Shown here: positions 1-10,270 of the stretch, piece by piece | Layout: every line of letters begins with the position of its first letter | How positions within the stretch are numbered: position 1 is the stretch's first letter | From: Ypsolopha sequella | Lineage: Eukaryota > Arthropoda > Insecta > Lepidoptera > Ypsolophidae | Direction of reading: 5' to 3' | NCBI GenBank assembly: GCA_934047225.1 | Contig: OW203983.1 | Location: 41,226,310-41,290,309, forward strand | Length of the DNA stretch: 64,000 bases | The notes under the pieces: model-generated | Told to the model about the DNA's origin: nothing | What the model saw: the letters and a program-made list of their open reading frames with translations, nothing else | Databases searched by the model: none | Translations under genes and position numbers: made by a program

Positions 1-33
1 AAATATGGTTACACCTTTCTGTTACACGTTGTA
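1..33. repeat. right-end fragment of a TACAAC-ended hairpin MITE
   Basis: The first 33 bases match the right arm of the complete inverted-repeat element at 57523-57788, including the segment ggttacacctttctgttac. The window therefore starts inside or just after a second copy. Confidence 0.7.
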
Positions 34-140
34 TACATTAACAGTTTTTTATTTTTTAAGTTAAATATAATATATAATGTCTTTAATCTACACTCGGTCA
101 GTAAGTACTCTTAGCTTGTAAATCACTAAACTAATCTGAG

Positions 141-380
141 ATAAGGGCCGTCCATATATTACCACCCCCCTCATTATTCAATAACCCAATTCTCTTACAA
201 AACAATTGCCATTTGCGTCAATTTGTGTTGAAAAATCAATATAGTGTTTAAAAAACATTTTTTTTCTTTTGGCAAGACCCCCATTATTGCCATCTATGCA
301 TATATTACCGTCATTCGCAGAACAAAACGACCCCCTCCCCCCCTAATTTCAAGTGACGCAGTATATGGACGGCCCCTATT
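141..380. repeat. 240-bp inverted-repeat element (GGGGCCGTCCATA ends)
   Basis: The left end (ataagggccgtccatata) and right end (tatatggacggcccctat) are inverted copies of each other, with C-rich subterminal runs on both sides. This is a MITE-like structure. The 62-codon open frame inside it shows no recognisable protein. Confidence 0.7.
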
Positions 381-954
381 CCGTATGTTTTCTATGTCAC
401 TAACCTGGTCTTTATCCCTAGGGAATTATTGACTATGCTATCTTACAGGATATAACTGTGCCACTAGGTACATAATTTGTATATCCCGGATATTTTTTAG
501 TTATAGAATATATAAATAACTTACTTGTTGAAGTATTTCACGTAACAAAAAACTGTTGGAACTTAAACGGTTTGGATAGCATTTTTCTGTATATTTCTTA
601 TATTTCTTGTTTTTAAATATATATTGAAAGTGTCCGGAAGTTTGCACAAATGGTATTAAAGTAAAACCTTCTTGTACAGCCTTTTTGAGAAAATTTGAGA
701 GCTAAAACAAAAAATTAAAATTTCGATGATTAACCGACATGCCGTCCTGGGGAGTTATTCCGGAGAAACAGTCGAATCGAGACTTCTAAAACTCGAGCTA
801 AAAATGGATGGGGTTCGATGATAAAACAGGTTTTTACGGTCGAGAAGGCTGATTCGACAGACTGGGAATTGCCCCCCTGTTTAGACACGAACCGTGTCTA
901 AACGTCAATCCTTTCTTTACCTATGTGAAGTTGGCAACTAGGTTACAGACTAGG
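381..954. other. no gene seen
   Basis: AT-rich sequence with only short open frames and no recognised repeat. Confidence 0.5.
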
Positions 955-1071
955 TATAACCCGTACCAATGAAAACAGTTTGGTTTATAAATTCAGTCAG
1001 TCGGATTTCTGACAGAATACTATACTTCAGCTGCCATTTTAAAACTGTTCTTTATTGGTACGGGTTGTATA
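955..1071. repeat. short inverted repeat, about 116 bp
   Basis: The segment tataacccgtaccaatgaaa near 956 is inverted near 1050-1070 (ttattggtacgggttgtata), giving a short foldback element. Confidence 0.55.
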
Positions 1072-1189
1072 CGATTACAGGTACATAATAAATTAAGACT
1101 GCCATTTAAGGGGCTTCAGTAAGCTAGATTAGCACCTCGAAATGTGTCGGTAAAAATATCAACAGAAACAAAATAGAAATAACGTTCAT

Positions 1190-1360
1190 ATCAAATTCAA
1201 ATTCAAATAGTTTATTTTGCAACAAAGTAGGTATATGTAATACACTTTTTACACGTCAAATTTAATCTAATAAAAAGATATGTAAGAAAATAAAAAATGT
1301 ACATGGACTAGATTAAGGTTTATTTAATTTATGTAGCAATATATATATACGATTAAAATG
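1190..1360 (-). repeat. 3' tail of a non-LTR element, minus strand
   Basis: Starts with a TTCAAA-type short tandem tail followed by about 160 bp that recurs at 56613-56777 in the same orientation and at 57219-57392 inverted. A short tandem tail at one end is typical of non-LTR retrotransposon 3' ends. The family assignment is inference. Confidence 0.55.
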
Positions 1361-1545
1361 ATAGGTAAAATATATATTATACAAGGTGAAGTCCAATCAA
1401 TCGCCCGAACCCATACCGGAGACCCGGCCAGGGACCAGGAACAAGGTTCGATGATCACCAACCGAGCCCCCAACACGAATCTAGGCAGCCGACCAAATCA
1501 CATCCTATGTACTACATACTAAAAGGTTACATATATAAATATATC
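1361..1545. repeat. TACAAGGTGA-ended MITE, right end missing
   Basis: Matches 56945 to about 57130 through ataggtaa, tatacaaggtgaa, the cgcccgaacc segment and the cggagacccggccagggacc segment. The right terminal repeat seen in the other copy is absent here, so this copy is truncated. Confidence 0.75.
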
Positions 1546-1555
1546 AAAGTGCATT

Positions 1556-1612
1556 GCAAAGTGGCTGTTACGACGATCGCTGCGTCACCGGATAGCGCAA
1601 AATAGAGAAAAT
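1556..1612. repeat. short terminal-repeat fragment (CGGATAGCGCAAAATAG)
   Basis: The 'cgctgcgtcaccggatagcg' segment reappears inverted near 16815-16855 (gcgctatccgg...agcgacg), and more weakly near 47820. It looks like the end of a dispersed inverted-repeat element whose body is not present here. Confidence 0.45.
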
Positions 1613-2024
1613 AATACTTTTTACACGTGTTACATTTGATATTTAAAAGTTTTAAACGTCACTTTGTTACATTTTTGTATTGCTCGTGTCTGTGTTCAAG
1701 TTATACCTTTGACTTTTTTGAACTTTTAAAGTTTAAGCATTTTATCAGTTTTTTAAACCATTTTAAAGCATTTGAAAGGTACTTATTTACTCGTTGTAGT
1801 TTAGAGCTTCAAAGGTTTTAAAACATCACAATTACGGGACATGGGTACATAAATCTCATATATTTTTTTCAAAGTTTTGAAATATTCATATAGAAAGTTT
1901 AAAGCAATTCAAAAACGTCTCTAAAGGCAGTTTTGCTTCTGAAGCCTCTTAATTGCAGTAGGTTTGTACCGGATCGTGACGATATTTAAAACTAGGCGCA
2001 CTTCCTTCGGCGCACAACGGCTTC

Positions 2025-2170
2025 GCTATTATAACCCGTAGACTAACTTTAATAAAGTTGAAAATCGCGTGCGTCTGAAATGAGTCTGATTTCAAGATTA
2101 AAATTTATTAAAATTACAATAAATTATTAAGATAAATTTTTTCTTTGCAGATTTTAATAAACCATGTTTT
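2025..2170. repeat. dispersed repeat shared with 4855-5000
   Basis: 'attataacccgtagacta', 'gttgaaaatcgcgt' and the following AT-rich stretch recur at 4855-5000 in the same orientation. No coding potential is seen. Confidence 0.55.
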
Positions 2171-2258
2171 CTCGGCCAGACCAATCGGCTGGGCCTAAGA
2201 ACATGAAATTTGGACTTTAAGTTCCTTGTATAACGTACACATCCGCTAAAAAGGGATT

Positions 2259-2671
2259 TTAAGGCGCAACGGAAAAAAAATCGACACTTTTAGAACTTCT
2301 ATGTCTACTTCGGTAAATAATGTATAATTTTGATAAAATAGTATATTATTTTTGAAATCTTTCTAAAACAAAAACGCGATTGGAGAATTTCGGCTCGATA
2401 GAAATATTTATTGAAATGAGGTCTTTATCGACACCAATTCTCCTGGTTTGACAATTTAGAATGACATATGGACTGCAATTATATTTTATTAGATGTGTTT
2501 TAACGGTATCTAGGACCTGGTTTAACGAAATTTTGATAACATTTTTAGTACATTTTATATTAATAAAAAACCGACTTTTTGGTACTTTTCCACGAATCCG
2601 TCCCTCTAGCACTGAGGGTTTTTTCGCATATGGAGTAACAGGGACGCTAAAACTTTTACATATCGCCTTAA
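2259..2671. mobile_element. TTAA-flanked MITE, family A, copy 1
   Basis: About 413 bp, bounded by TTAA at 2259-2262 and 2668-2671. The left end aaggcgcaacggaaaaaa and the right end catatcgccttaa give an imperfect terminal inverted repeat starting TTAAGGCG. Related copies lie at 4396, 5918, 11588, 17800, 30926, 49377 and 55066. TTAA duplications are known for piggyBac and Kolobok elements, but the internal sequence shows no transposase. A 117-codon minus-strand open frame here resembles the one in the 5918 copy. I treat it as inherited from a common ancestor copy rather than as a gene. Confidence 0.85.
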
Positions 2672-2767
2672 GAAGTTTCCACGGGATCGACAGAAACAAT
2701 ATTCACGCCAGTAACTCAGAGTAATTTAGCTTCTGTTCCTAACATTTTTTTGCATTGGAGTAAATTT

Positions 2768-2816
2768 AGTTTTGACAGCACTAGAACTAAAATTAAAGTG
2801 TTCAGAATCTGCTACA
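2768..2816. repeat. single arm of the 35293-35453 inverted-repeat element
   Basis: ttttgacagcactagaacta followed by aaattaaagtgttcagaatc matches the right arm of the element at 35293-35453. Confidence 0.55.
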
Positions 2817-3060
2817 GTGCACCTATAAATTATTAGGTGACTATATTCATGTCATAAGGTTGTATATATATTTTTTATTCATACTCAAATGTCATTCATT
2901 TAAAATCATTAGTTATAAGGTTGTATATATTTTATGTCATTTACTGTTCTTAATTCGACTGACGCCGACCCCAAAGTGGGCCGAAATATATTTCGAAAAT
3001 AATTTTTATACAATGTTTTAATTAAACAAAAAATAAAATAAAATAAGTGCTCTATGTAGC

Positions 3061-3061
3061 A

Positions 3062-3090
<29 letters not shown>
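3061..3090. repeat. (TA)n microsatellite
   Basis: An uninterrupted TA run just downstream (minus-strand sense) of the splice donor of the GH20-like exon, so it lies in that gene's first intron. Confidence 0.9.
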
Positions 3091-3093
<3 letters not shown>

Positions 3094-3132
3094 TTCAAGT
3101 ATATTGTAAAAACAAACTCGAAAAATAATTAC

Positions 3133-3411
3133 CTCGCGTCTGTTGTAACCATTTTTAGCACTGATTTCCTGAAGGACTCCTTGAAAAGGAAATGCATCTT
3201 CGTACTCCAGAAGAAGGCCGTTTGCACCAAAATCTTTTAAATCTTTTAGAAGACTCGTAAGATAAGTCAATTTTGGAGGTGCTCCTTTGAAGTCCAAGTG
3301 TACTATTACATAAGATAAAATGTCTCTTCTTTCGATTTTTGTAGAAAGTATGGCGACGACGCTTCCAACGAGGACAAATAATACATGGTATTTTTTTGGT
3401 TTGTAAAACAT
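3133..3411 (-). CDS. first coding exon of a hexosaminidase D-like protein (GH20), partial
   Basis: The first ATG of the frame is at 3411-3409 and the exon ends at 3133 before a GT donor (GTAATT on the minus strand), giving 93 residues. After a short basic stretch (FYKPKKYH) comes a hydrophobic segment (VLFVLVGSVVAIL), probably a signal anchor. Next is the block IVHLDFKGAPPKLTYL, and then GANGLLLEYEDAFPF and ISAKNGYNR. The HLD.KGAPPK...GA.GLL.EYED.FP...ISAKN.Y order is what I know from the N-terminus of hexosaminidase D, a GH20 enzyme releasing N-acetylhexosamine. The catalytic Asp-Glu pair lies further on and is not here. No later exon was found at 1-3132, so the gene continues beyond the left edge. 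The frame stays open upstream to a TAG at 3484-3486, and a TTG-initiated reading from 3444 is possible but less likely. Confidence 0.8.
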
Positions 3412-3444
3412 ATTTTTTAAAAAGTTCAAAATCCAGCTAAACAA

Positions 3445-4395
3445 TTCACTCTCGTTTTCGGTTAAGTAAATAAAACTTTTACACTAAGCCTTTAATAGTA
3501 CTTACTTCATAAATAAAGAAAGAGAAGAATCAGAAAAGAATTTAAAGCACACGACTGTTCCAACGAATTTATAGATAATTAATAGGTATATTAGGGGAGC
3601 AAAATAATTGTATTCACACGGCCAAACCCCAAGGTATACCTTTTTATTAGATAATTATATTTAGGTAGTGGTAGTAAGAACTACCGTGCTTTACCGTTAC
3701 GTCAGGGAAAATGTCCAATAATATTTCCTTAGCGTATTTAACACCATCAATTGTTAAATGTGATATGCATCATAACTTCATTGAAGATTAAATTAAATAA
3801 ATAAAATAGGACAAATTACTGGACAAGACACGTCCATAGACGTAATTCTCTTGTTCTTTCTATTGTGTATTGTCTCATTGATTATGATCTTGCGCAAACC
3901 TCCATTGCGAGGATTGTTTTTATAACGTTTTCGGCTGAGTCCATTGACATTATTTAGATATATGCCGAACGGGGACAAAAAAATCATGAAATTAGCAAAA
4001 ATTTCAAAAGTTTAGATGAGCCCTGGCACCTAAAATCTATTGCATTGTTCGGCATATATCTAAAAGTTCTCAACACCCATTACGCATCGCATCCCAAATA
4101 TTATCTAGATTAATTTTAACAAATAGTATGTTTGAAATCCTTCACAGTATAAATATGTATTAATATATGTATTTACTTACTCTAGTATATAATACCTAGT
4201 ATTGCTAAAATTGTATTTCTCCCGACACACGTTATCAATTTTATTGCCTTCGCAAGTTTGCGTGTATGTATGTAATAGGAAAATGAAATAGCATTACATA
4301 TGGTCACGCCAACAGCTGAGTTGCTACGCATAAGATTTCTGTTACGAAACCGCCTAGGGACCCTAGGCTAGGCCGCTAGGGTACGGAAACCACTT
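3445..4395. other. upstream of the GH20-like exon; decayed repeat from about 3900
   Basis: No gene is seen. The stretch 3900-4395 resembles 11150-11590 (gctgagtccattgacattat; attgccttcgcaagttt), so the MITE copy at 4396 lies in a longer repeat shared with the 10984-12015 element. The promoter of the GH20-like gene should be near here, but I could not point to a convincing element. Confidence 0.45.
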
Positions 4396-4822
4396 TTAAG
4401 GCGATATGCGAAAAAAATACGGGTGTTTCTTTTCTGTGTATTTTATGAAATACACGGAAAATTTAAATAAATTTCTGGTATATGCATTTTGACTATATAA
4501 TCTAGGTATTTGAAATTGGAAAACATGTTTGGATAAATTTTCCTCGATAGAAATAACTGTTGAAATGAGGTCTTCAAACACACTTTTTCTCCTCGTTTGA
4601 CGAATAGGAACCATATACAGAACTTAAACATATTTTATTAGGTGTATTTTAACAATATCTAGGGATTTGATAATTGAAATTTTGTTTAGCAATTCTAGTT
4701 TTTTTTTATAAAAATTATAAAACTAACATTTTTCGCTTTCGCCCTGAATCCGTTCCTTTCACACTGAGCGTGTTTTCGCTTGGAGTAACAATGACAAAAA
4801 TAAAATTCGCATAGCCTCTTAA
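4396..4822. mobile_element. TTAA MITE family A, diverged copy 2
   Basis: TTAA at 4396-4399 and 4819-4822 bounds a diverged relative of family A. It shares the end structure (aaggcgatatgcgaaaaaa) and the subterminal cgccctgaatccgttcc...ttggagtaaca block. It is closest to the 11588-11964 copy, and the two form a subfamily with 'tatgcattttgactatataa' in the middle. Confidence 0.7.
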
Positions 4823-5434
4823 GACGAGGCTTTTCTTAGGCACACAGCGACTTTGCAATTATAACCCGTAAACTAGCTATCATAGAGTTGAAAATCGCGT
4901 CCGCAAAAAGGCGCGTGAAACGATTCAGAACGAGTCTAATTTTAAGATTAAAATCGATTTAAATTACATTATCGCATCTAGGTCATTGTTGAACTTATAA
5001 CGGTTAATAAACAAGATTTTCGTATTGATAGTTAAATATGACACATAAAAATCGAGTGGATTAAACACAAAACCAAAAAAACACTCAAAAAGAGACTATT
5101 ATCAAAAATAAAATCTATCGAGCGAAAGTTTTCCAATTAGGTAATACTACTTACAACGTAAAGATAAAGGTTTGACAAATTTCATATTGATTGCTTCTGT
5201 GGTAGATTCAGTATAATCGTTCAAAAACTGTTGGAAAAGGAAGGCCTCCTCTTAACTTAACCTAAGTGCCTAAACGCCTGAGTAATTGTAAAATTTAAAC
5301 TGCCAAAGTGAATTTTACATTTCTGACAATCTAAATTCTAAGTACTGTACGTTTATGGTACGTTTTCCCTCGGGTGGTTTTGGGACAGTTGACAGTTAAT
5401 TTTTACATTTAACCTGGCGTTTAGCAACGCAACC

Positions 5435-5917
5435 TTAAGAGAATGGCCTAACCTAGCTACTTTTTTTATTACCCGTCCAGCACAATAAGTTCAATGGCAA
5501 AGACCTTATTTGCTTTTGACAGAGGCGATCATATGTTGGCTCATTGGCCTCTTTTTCTAGGACGCAGCGAAACAACAAATTGGTGTGGTTTTAGCTAATA
5601 CTGAAATATTTTTTAGGGAAAAAATATTGCATTTAGGTAACATCCCTTCATATTTCTATTACCTATTTTATAAAAAAAAAACAAGTTGATCTCTTAACCG
5701 CGTTTTTGAAACGAACGTTTAAAACCAAAAAAAGGAGGGTGGAAAACATTATTTTTCTGAAAAAAGTATCAATCTTAAAACATTGTTTATAGGTGGAATC
5801 CTTAGATAAAAGATCGATAGATCAAATATATTTTTTTCAATATGAGGAGAGACCTAGTTTCTTAAAATGAACCCTTGAAAACCTGGTGTTGTTGATGTTC
5901 TAGCGTCAGGTGTCCCG
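5435..5917 (-). repeat. family B repeat, copy 1 (minus orientation)
   Basis: A ~480-bp repeat with four copies (8240-8703, 37500-38005 and 47050-47510 in the opposite orientation). Shared landmarks read in the plus copies are ttttccaccctctttt, caaacgttcgtttcaa, acgcggttaagagatcaac, tttgccattagacttattgt and gctggacgggtaataaaaaa. This copy starts at TTAA (5435-5438) and runs directly into the TTAA of the family A MITE. It is non-coding and the class is unknown. Confidence 0.75.
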
Positions 5918-6343
5918 TTAAGGCGCTACGGAAAAAAATCGACACTTTAAGAACTTGCATATCTACGTCGGTTAATAATATAATTATTTTGATAAAATAG
6001 TATACTCTTTTTGGAAACTTTTTCTAGGGATCTGTTAAAACAGAAACGCGATTGGAAAGATTCGGCTCGATAGAAATAGTTGTTGAAATTAGGTGTTTTT
6101 CGACACCAATTCTCCTGGTTTGACAATTAAGAATGACATATGGACTGCAATTATATTTTATTAGATGGGTTTTGACGGTATCTAGGATCTGGTTAAACGA
6201 AATTTTGATAACAACTTTAGTACAGTTTATATTAATAAAAAACCGACCTTTTGCTACTTCTCCAAGAATCCGTCCCTCTCGCACTGAGGGTTTTTTCGCA
6301 TATGGAGTAACAGGGACGCTAAAACTTTTACATATCGCCTTAA
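5918..6343. mobile_element. TTAA MITE family A, copy 3
   Basis: 426 bp bounded by TTAA at 5918-5921 and 6340-6343. It is full length with well-preserved ends (ggcgctacggaaaaaaatcg; acatatcgcc). It sits at the end of family B copy 1, with a ~55-bp family B end-like segment on its other side. Confidence 0.85.
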
Positions 6344-6400
6344 AACGAATCCTCGAAAGTCTGGCGTTGTTCATGCCCAAGACTCATGCACAGTTTTAAG
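6344..6400 (-). repeat. family B end fragment
   Basis: cgaatcctcgaaagtctggc and the following ttgttcatgcccaag...ctcatgcacagt match, inverted, the outer end of the 47-kb family B copy. It also resembles the segment just left of the MITE (tgaacccttgaaaacctggt). Two versions of the same family B end therefore flank the MITE. Confidence 0.6.
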
Positions 6401-6997
6401 AGCCGATTTCGTTTTGTACAAGCTAGGGCGCTTGTGATACAGACATTTATGAAATGACATTATTTTGGAGGTTATTTATACTTTTATGGAAAACTAAGGA
6501 TTACATAAAAAAGTACTTGTTTATCCATTTACTACATCGGTACAGCTATATGGTTTCCCGAAAAAAAAGGTAGTTGACGCTCAAAATTGTGAAATCTCGG
6601 CAAATAATCATTTAGTTAGTGTTATTAGTAATGCTGAGAATTTTTTGAGATTTTCATTGTGTAAAGGAATTTTACACTTGACGTCAAAAAATTCAGTTTT
6701 AGGCTTATCAGGGAAATAGCTGGAACTATAGAGAGACAAAAGTCTTCGTACTCGGCATAGAGCTAGCTGACACACGTATAGACACCGAATTGTGGCTCAG
6801 CCAATTTTTTAGTGAGTAGAACATACAAGAAATAACAATTGAATATACGTACGTATAAAAAATTAACAAAAGGTAATTGTTCGTGAAAATAAAAATAAAA
6901 AACATAATTATATGTAACTACATTTTAGGAGAAACACCTAAAGCCAGAGACTGCTTCGAGAAAAGCCATCTGTTACATTAGAGAGTTATTATAGCTG
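6401..6997. other. no gene seen
   Basis: AT-rich, non-coding sequence with no repeat that I could match elsewhere in the window. Confidence 0.45.
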
Positions 6998-7683
6998 TTA
7001 AGGGTCGGTTGCGCCAAAAATGTTCTCGCGTTTGGACAATTTAGCATATTAAAACAAAATATTTTTAACAAACAAAATTTGTGTAGGTAGATAAGGAGTT
7101 GAACTACATTATCATTTTTCAGATTTGACACAAGTATCAAAATCATCGAGAAAAAAAAAATAAGGAACTAGTATGATCAGTCTACTGATCTAACTAAAAA
7201 ATAAAATATTTTTTTATAGAGCAATGAAATGAAAGTAGCCTTTACAGATTTTTATTTGTTTTTATTTCCTTTCGTTATTTTAAAAGAAATACTCAAACAT
7301 TCTACATTTTTCCTGAGCAGAAAAATTACGAAAAAAGAATTTGGAAGTTGTGTATTTCATTTTAAATAACGAAAGGAAAAAGATATTAATATATTAAATG
7401 TATAAGGTACTTTGAACTCTTTACGCAAAAAAAATATATTTCAAAGAGGAACAAAAAAATTCTTTTTTTCTGTTTGCAGCGCCAAATTACGTTTTTCGTG
7501 ATTTTAGTGATTTTTCCGATTTTTTTTCCCGATGATTGTGATACTTGTGCCAAATCTGAAAAATTTTAATGTAGTTCAACTCCTTAACTACTACCTACAC
7601 AAATTTTATTTCTTAAAAATATTTTGTTTTAATATGCTAAATTGTCCAAACGCGAAAGCATGTTTGGCGCAACCGACCCTTAA
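6998..7683. mobile_element. TTAA-flanked element with long terminal inverted repeats
   Basis: TTAA at 6998-7001 and 7680-7683 flanks a 678-bp element starting GGGTCGGTTGCGCC and ending with its complement. The terminal inverted repeats extend about 150 bp. In the middle a second inverted repeat (about 7261-7383, arms containing cctttcgttattttaaaa) forms a nested foldback, and part of it recurs at 56795-56935. TTAA duplication with purine-starting termini fits Kolobok better than piggyBac, but that is inference. No transposase frame is present. Confidence 0.8.
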
Positions 7684-8239
7684 TGCTTTATTTTCAGGCA
7701 AGTAATATGAGGATGGGAAATTAAAACTAGCATGTAAAGCGTGTGGTCGCGTACTAACAACTTTACGTATTGAAGAAAGCGTTTTATCAAATAAAATGGC
7801 GATGAATTCTGATTTACTAAATCGATACTGACGCATCGACGCGAACCAGAAAACGGCGCTGCCCAAACGCCACGTCCAATTCATCCCGTACACTAATCAC
7901 GGCCGACAAGATTGATGACGTAATTCTACAATGCAGAGATAGGAAGTGTTAAGAACTGAATTATAGATTTAGGAACTGAGAAGACAGGAACAATTGAAAG
8001 CCAGGATGGCAGCATGAATGATAGATAAAACAAAACATTATCGTCTCGATATATGAATATCACAGAGAGGTTTGTCAGAGGTAACTTTAGTAAAACCCTC
8101 TTTTCGACGACAATTTTAACGTCCCATCGTCCCATGAGTCTTATCGCAGTACTTCGGGCACAAAGTCACGCTTTTAAGGGCATGCAGTTTTACCGCTCAG
8201 TGTTTTCCTTCACCGTCATGCGTCAGGGCCACAGAACTA
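7684..8239. other. no gene seen
   Basis: Short open frames exist in several frames (for example 8053-8301), but none has a recognisable protein motif. Confidence 0.4.
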
Positions 8240-8703
8240 TTAACGGGACACCTAGAACATCAACAACACCAGGTTTTCAAGGATTCATTGGAAGAAACTA
8301 GGTCTCTCTTCATATTGAAGAAAATATATTTGATTTATCGATCTTTTATCTAGAGATTCCACTTATTATTAATATGTATTGAGATTTACACTTATGTCAA
8401 AAAAAAAGTTTTCCACCCTCTTTTCTTTGGTTTTCAAACGTTCGTTTCAAAAACACGGTTAAGAGATCAACTTTATTTTTTTTTATAAAATAGACAATAT
8501 TAATACGAAGGGATGTTACCTAAATCCAATATTTTTCCCTACAAAATATTTCAGTATTAGCTAAAAACACACCAATTTGTTGTTTCACTGCGTGATCACT
8601 AGTATTACGCGTCCAAGAGGCGAAAAATAGGCCAAAGAGCAAACATATTATCGCCTCTAAGAAAAGCAAATAAGGTCTTTGCCATTAGACTTATTGTGCT
8701 GGA
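8240..8703 (+). repeat. family B repeat, copy 2, interrupted by LTR element
   Basis: Starts at TTAA (8240-8243) and follows the family through to gacttattgtgctgga at 8688-8703. The other copies continue into cgggtaataaaaaa, but here unrelated sequence and then the LTR element follow. Confidence 0.75.
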
Positions 8704-8728
8704 GTGCAGAAGTCATACAAGTAGTATA

Positions 8729-8966
8729 TGTAGCGACACGTGTACGCACACATTTATAAACTGCAGTTTCAGCAAGCAGTTTCGAGTCACATCGACATAC
8801 ATCGATGTCACGCCAGTCGTCTCCCATCCCGTTTAGCACAAGGTTGCGCCCTATTGTACGATATTGTATTTACGTGTTTACACAGAATATAAAGTTTTCA
8901 GTGAATTAGTATATGCGTTTTCAATCTACATTGACCCCTGCAAATAGAGAGAACCCTATCTGAACA
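8729..8966 (+). repeat. left LTR, about 238 bp
   Basis: Begins tgtagcgacacgtg and ends aaccctatctgaaca. Its last 97 bases (8870-8966) are repeated exactly at 10271-10367. Confidence 0.85.
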
Positions 8967-8967
8967 T

Positions 8968-8981
8968 TGGTGACCCCGGAC
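8968..8981 (+). other. primer-binding-site-like sequence
   Basis: TGGTGACCCCGGAC starts one base after the LTR. TGG at this position is the usual start of a site complementary to a tRNA 3' CCA end. The tRNA was not identified. Confidence 0.6.
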
Positions 8982-9186
8982 ATTTGGAACATTCAGCCTT
9001 CAAGTTATAGTGAAAGACTATTTAGTGATTTTATAGACATTTTTGCGTGAGGTCGTATTAAGGGGACGGCTCACTTGTGCGCCTTGTGCTAAACCCATGA
9101 AAATTTATCGGTCGGTTTTCGTGCGATTTTAAGGACCGTTTTTACGAAGTTATTTTCAAGACATTTTTATTTGTGTGTTGTTCATC

Positions 9187-9261
9187 ATGGATCCAGTTAC
9201 CGGATTACCGGTTGGCAAGCTACCTGCATTGACTGCGACTCAAGGTCAAGTTAAGAATTAG
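9187..9261 (+). pseudogene. gag remnant, 24 codons
   Basis: ATG at 9187 opens a frame (MDPVTGLPVGKLPALTATQG...) that ends at TAG 9259-9261. At that point sequence belonging to pol begins in another frame. It is the N-terminal stub of gag left by the internal deletion and is not functional. Confidence 0.6.
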
Positions 9262-10270
9262 CTAACGAACAGGAAAGCGATATCGAGTTGACACGATTGT
9301 TAGGTACAAATGATAGTACTTTTGAATTAAAGAAAATCATTTTGCCAAATAGTAAAACGTCGATAATCTGTGAAACTTCTACAAGTTCGGTAAGACCTTA
9401 TTTACCAGAGAAATTCAGGCGATTGGCATTTGATTCAGTACACAGTTTAAGTCACCCAGGGATTCGTACAACGCGAAAAATGGTAACCCAGAGGTATTTC
9501 TGGCCAAATATGAATAAAGATGTTAGTCATATGGCAAGGTCATGTCTTCAATGCCAACGTTCTAAGGTACAACGACATACAGTTTCAAAACTTGAGCAGT
9601 TTTCGTCATCAGGTCGGTTCGAACATATTCACATTGACATAGTTGGGCCCCTTAGAATCTCACCTGATGGCTATAGATATCTTGTAACAATAATAGATCG
9701 AAATACAGGCTGGCCTGAAGCTTTTCCGGTTAAGGATATAGAAGCAAAAACGATAGCTAAAGTTATATATGAGGGATGGATAGTTCGTTTCGGGACCCCT
9801 ATTAAATTAACATCAGATCAAGGTCGCCAGATGGAGAGTAATCTGTTCAAAGAACTTATGAAATACTTAGGAATAGAGAAAATACGTACAACTTCATATC
9901 ATCCCCAAAGTAATGGAGTCGTAGAAAGATGGCACAGATCATTAAAAGCCGCCTTAATGGCCAGATTGGAAAATAGTTCTTGGGTAGACGAATTACCAAC
10001 TGTTTTATTGGGACTTCGTAGCGTACCGAGAACAGATAATAATGTTAGTGCTGCAGAAATGACGTACGGGAAAACATTGCGTTTGCCAGGCGATTTTTAT
10101 GATTATGCAGATACTAAATTATGTGATTCTTACGAATATGTAGATCAGTTGCGAAACATCATAGGTAGTTACAAACCTAAGTCTGTAAGAATTAGGGATC
10201 CGCGTTCAATTTTTGTACACTCGGATTTGAAGACTTGTACTCAAGTTTTCGTACGTAACGATACAGTTAG
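9261..10270 (+). pseudogene. integrase region of gypsy-like pol, intact core, C-terminus lost
   Basis: The frame is open from 9261, with no ATG of its own for the pol part; the first candidate start is a TTG at 9288. It shows the HHCC zinc-binding region (HSLSHPG...CLQCQRSK). The DDE catalytic core follows: Asp in HIDIVGPL, Asp in TSDQGRQ and Glu in GVVERWH. The remainder reaches the conserved HVFVRND-like block (TQVFVRNDTVS) and then runs into LTR sequence, so the GPY/F or chromodomain end is absent. In an intact element this protein joins the retrotransposon cDNA to the chromosome. All catalytic residues are visible, but without RT or RNase H the element cannot replicate by itself. Vertebrate GIN1-like host genes derive from similar integrases, but the flanking LTRs make this a recent element. 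Confidence 0.9.

Noticed and set aside
3412..3444. Longer N-terminus of the GH20-like exon from a TTG at 3444
   Set aside because: TTG starts are not expected for a nuclear animal gene, and the first ATG at 3411 gives a sensible anchor. The longer form was not excluded by data.
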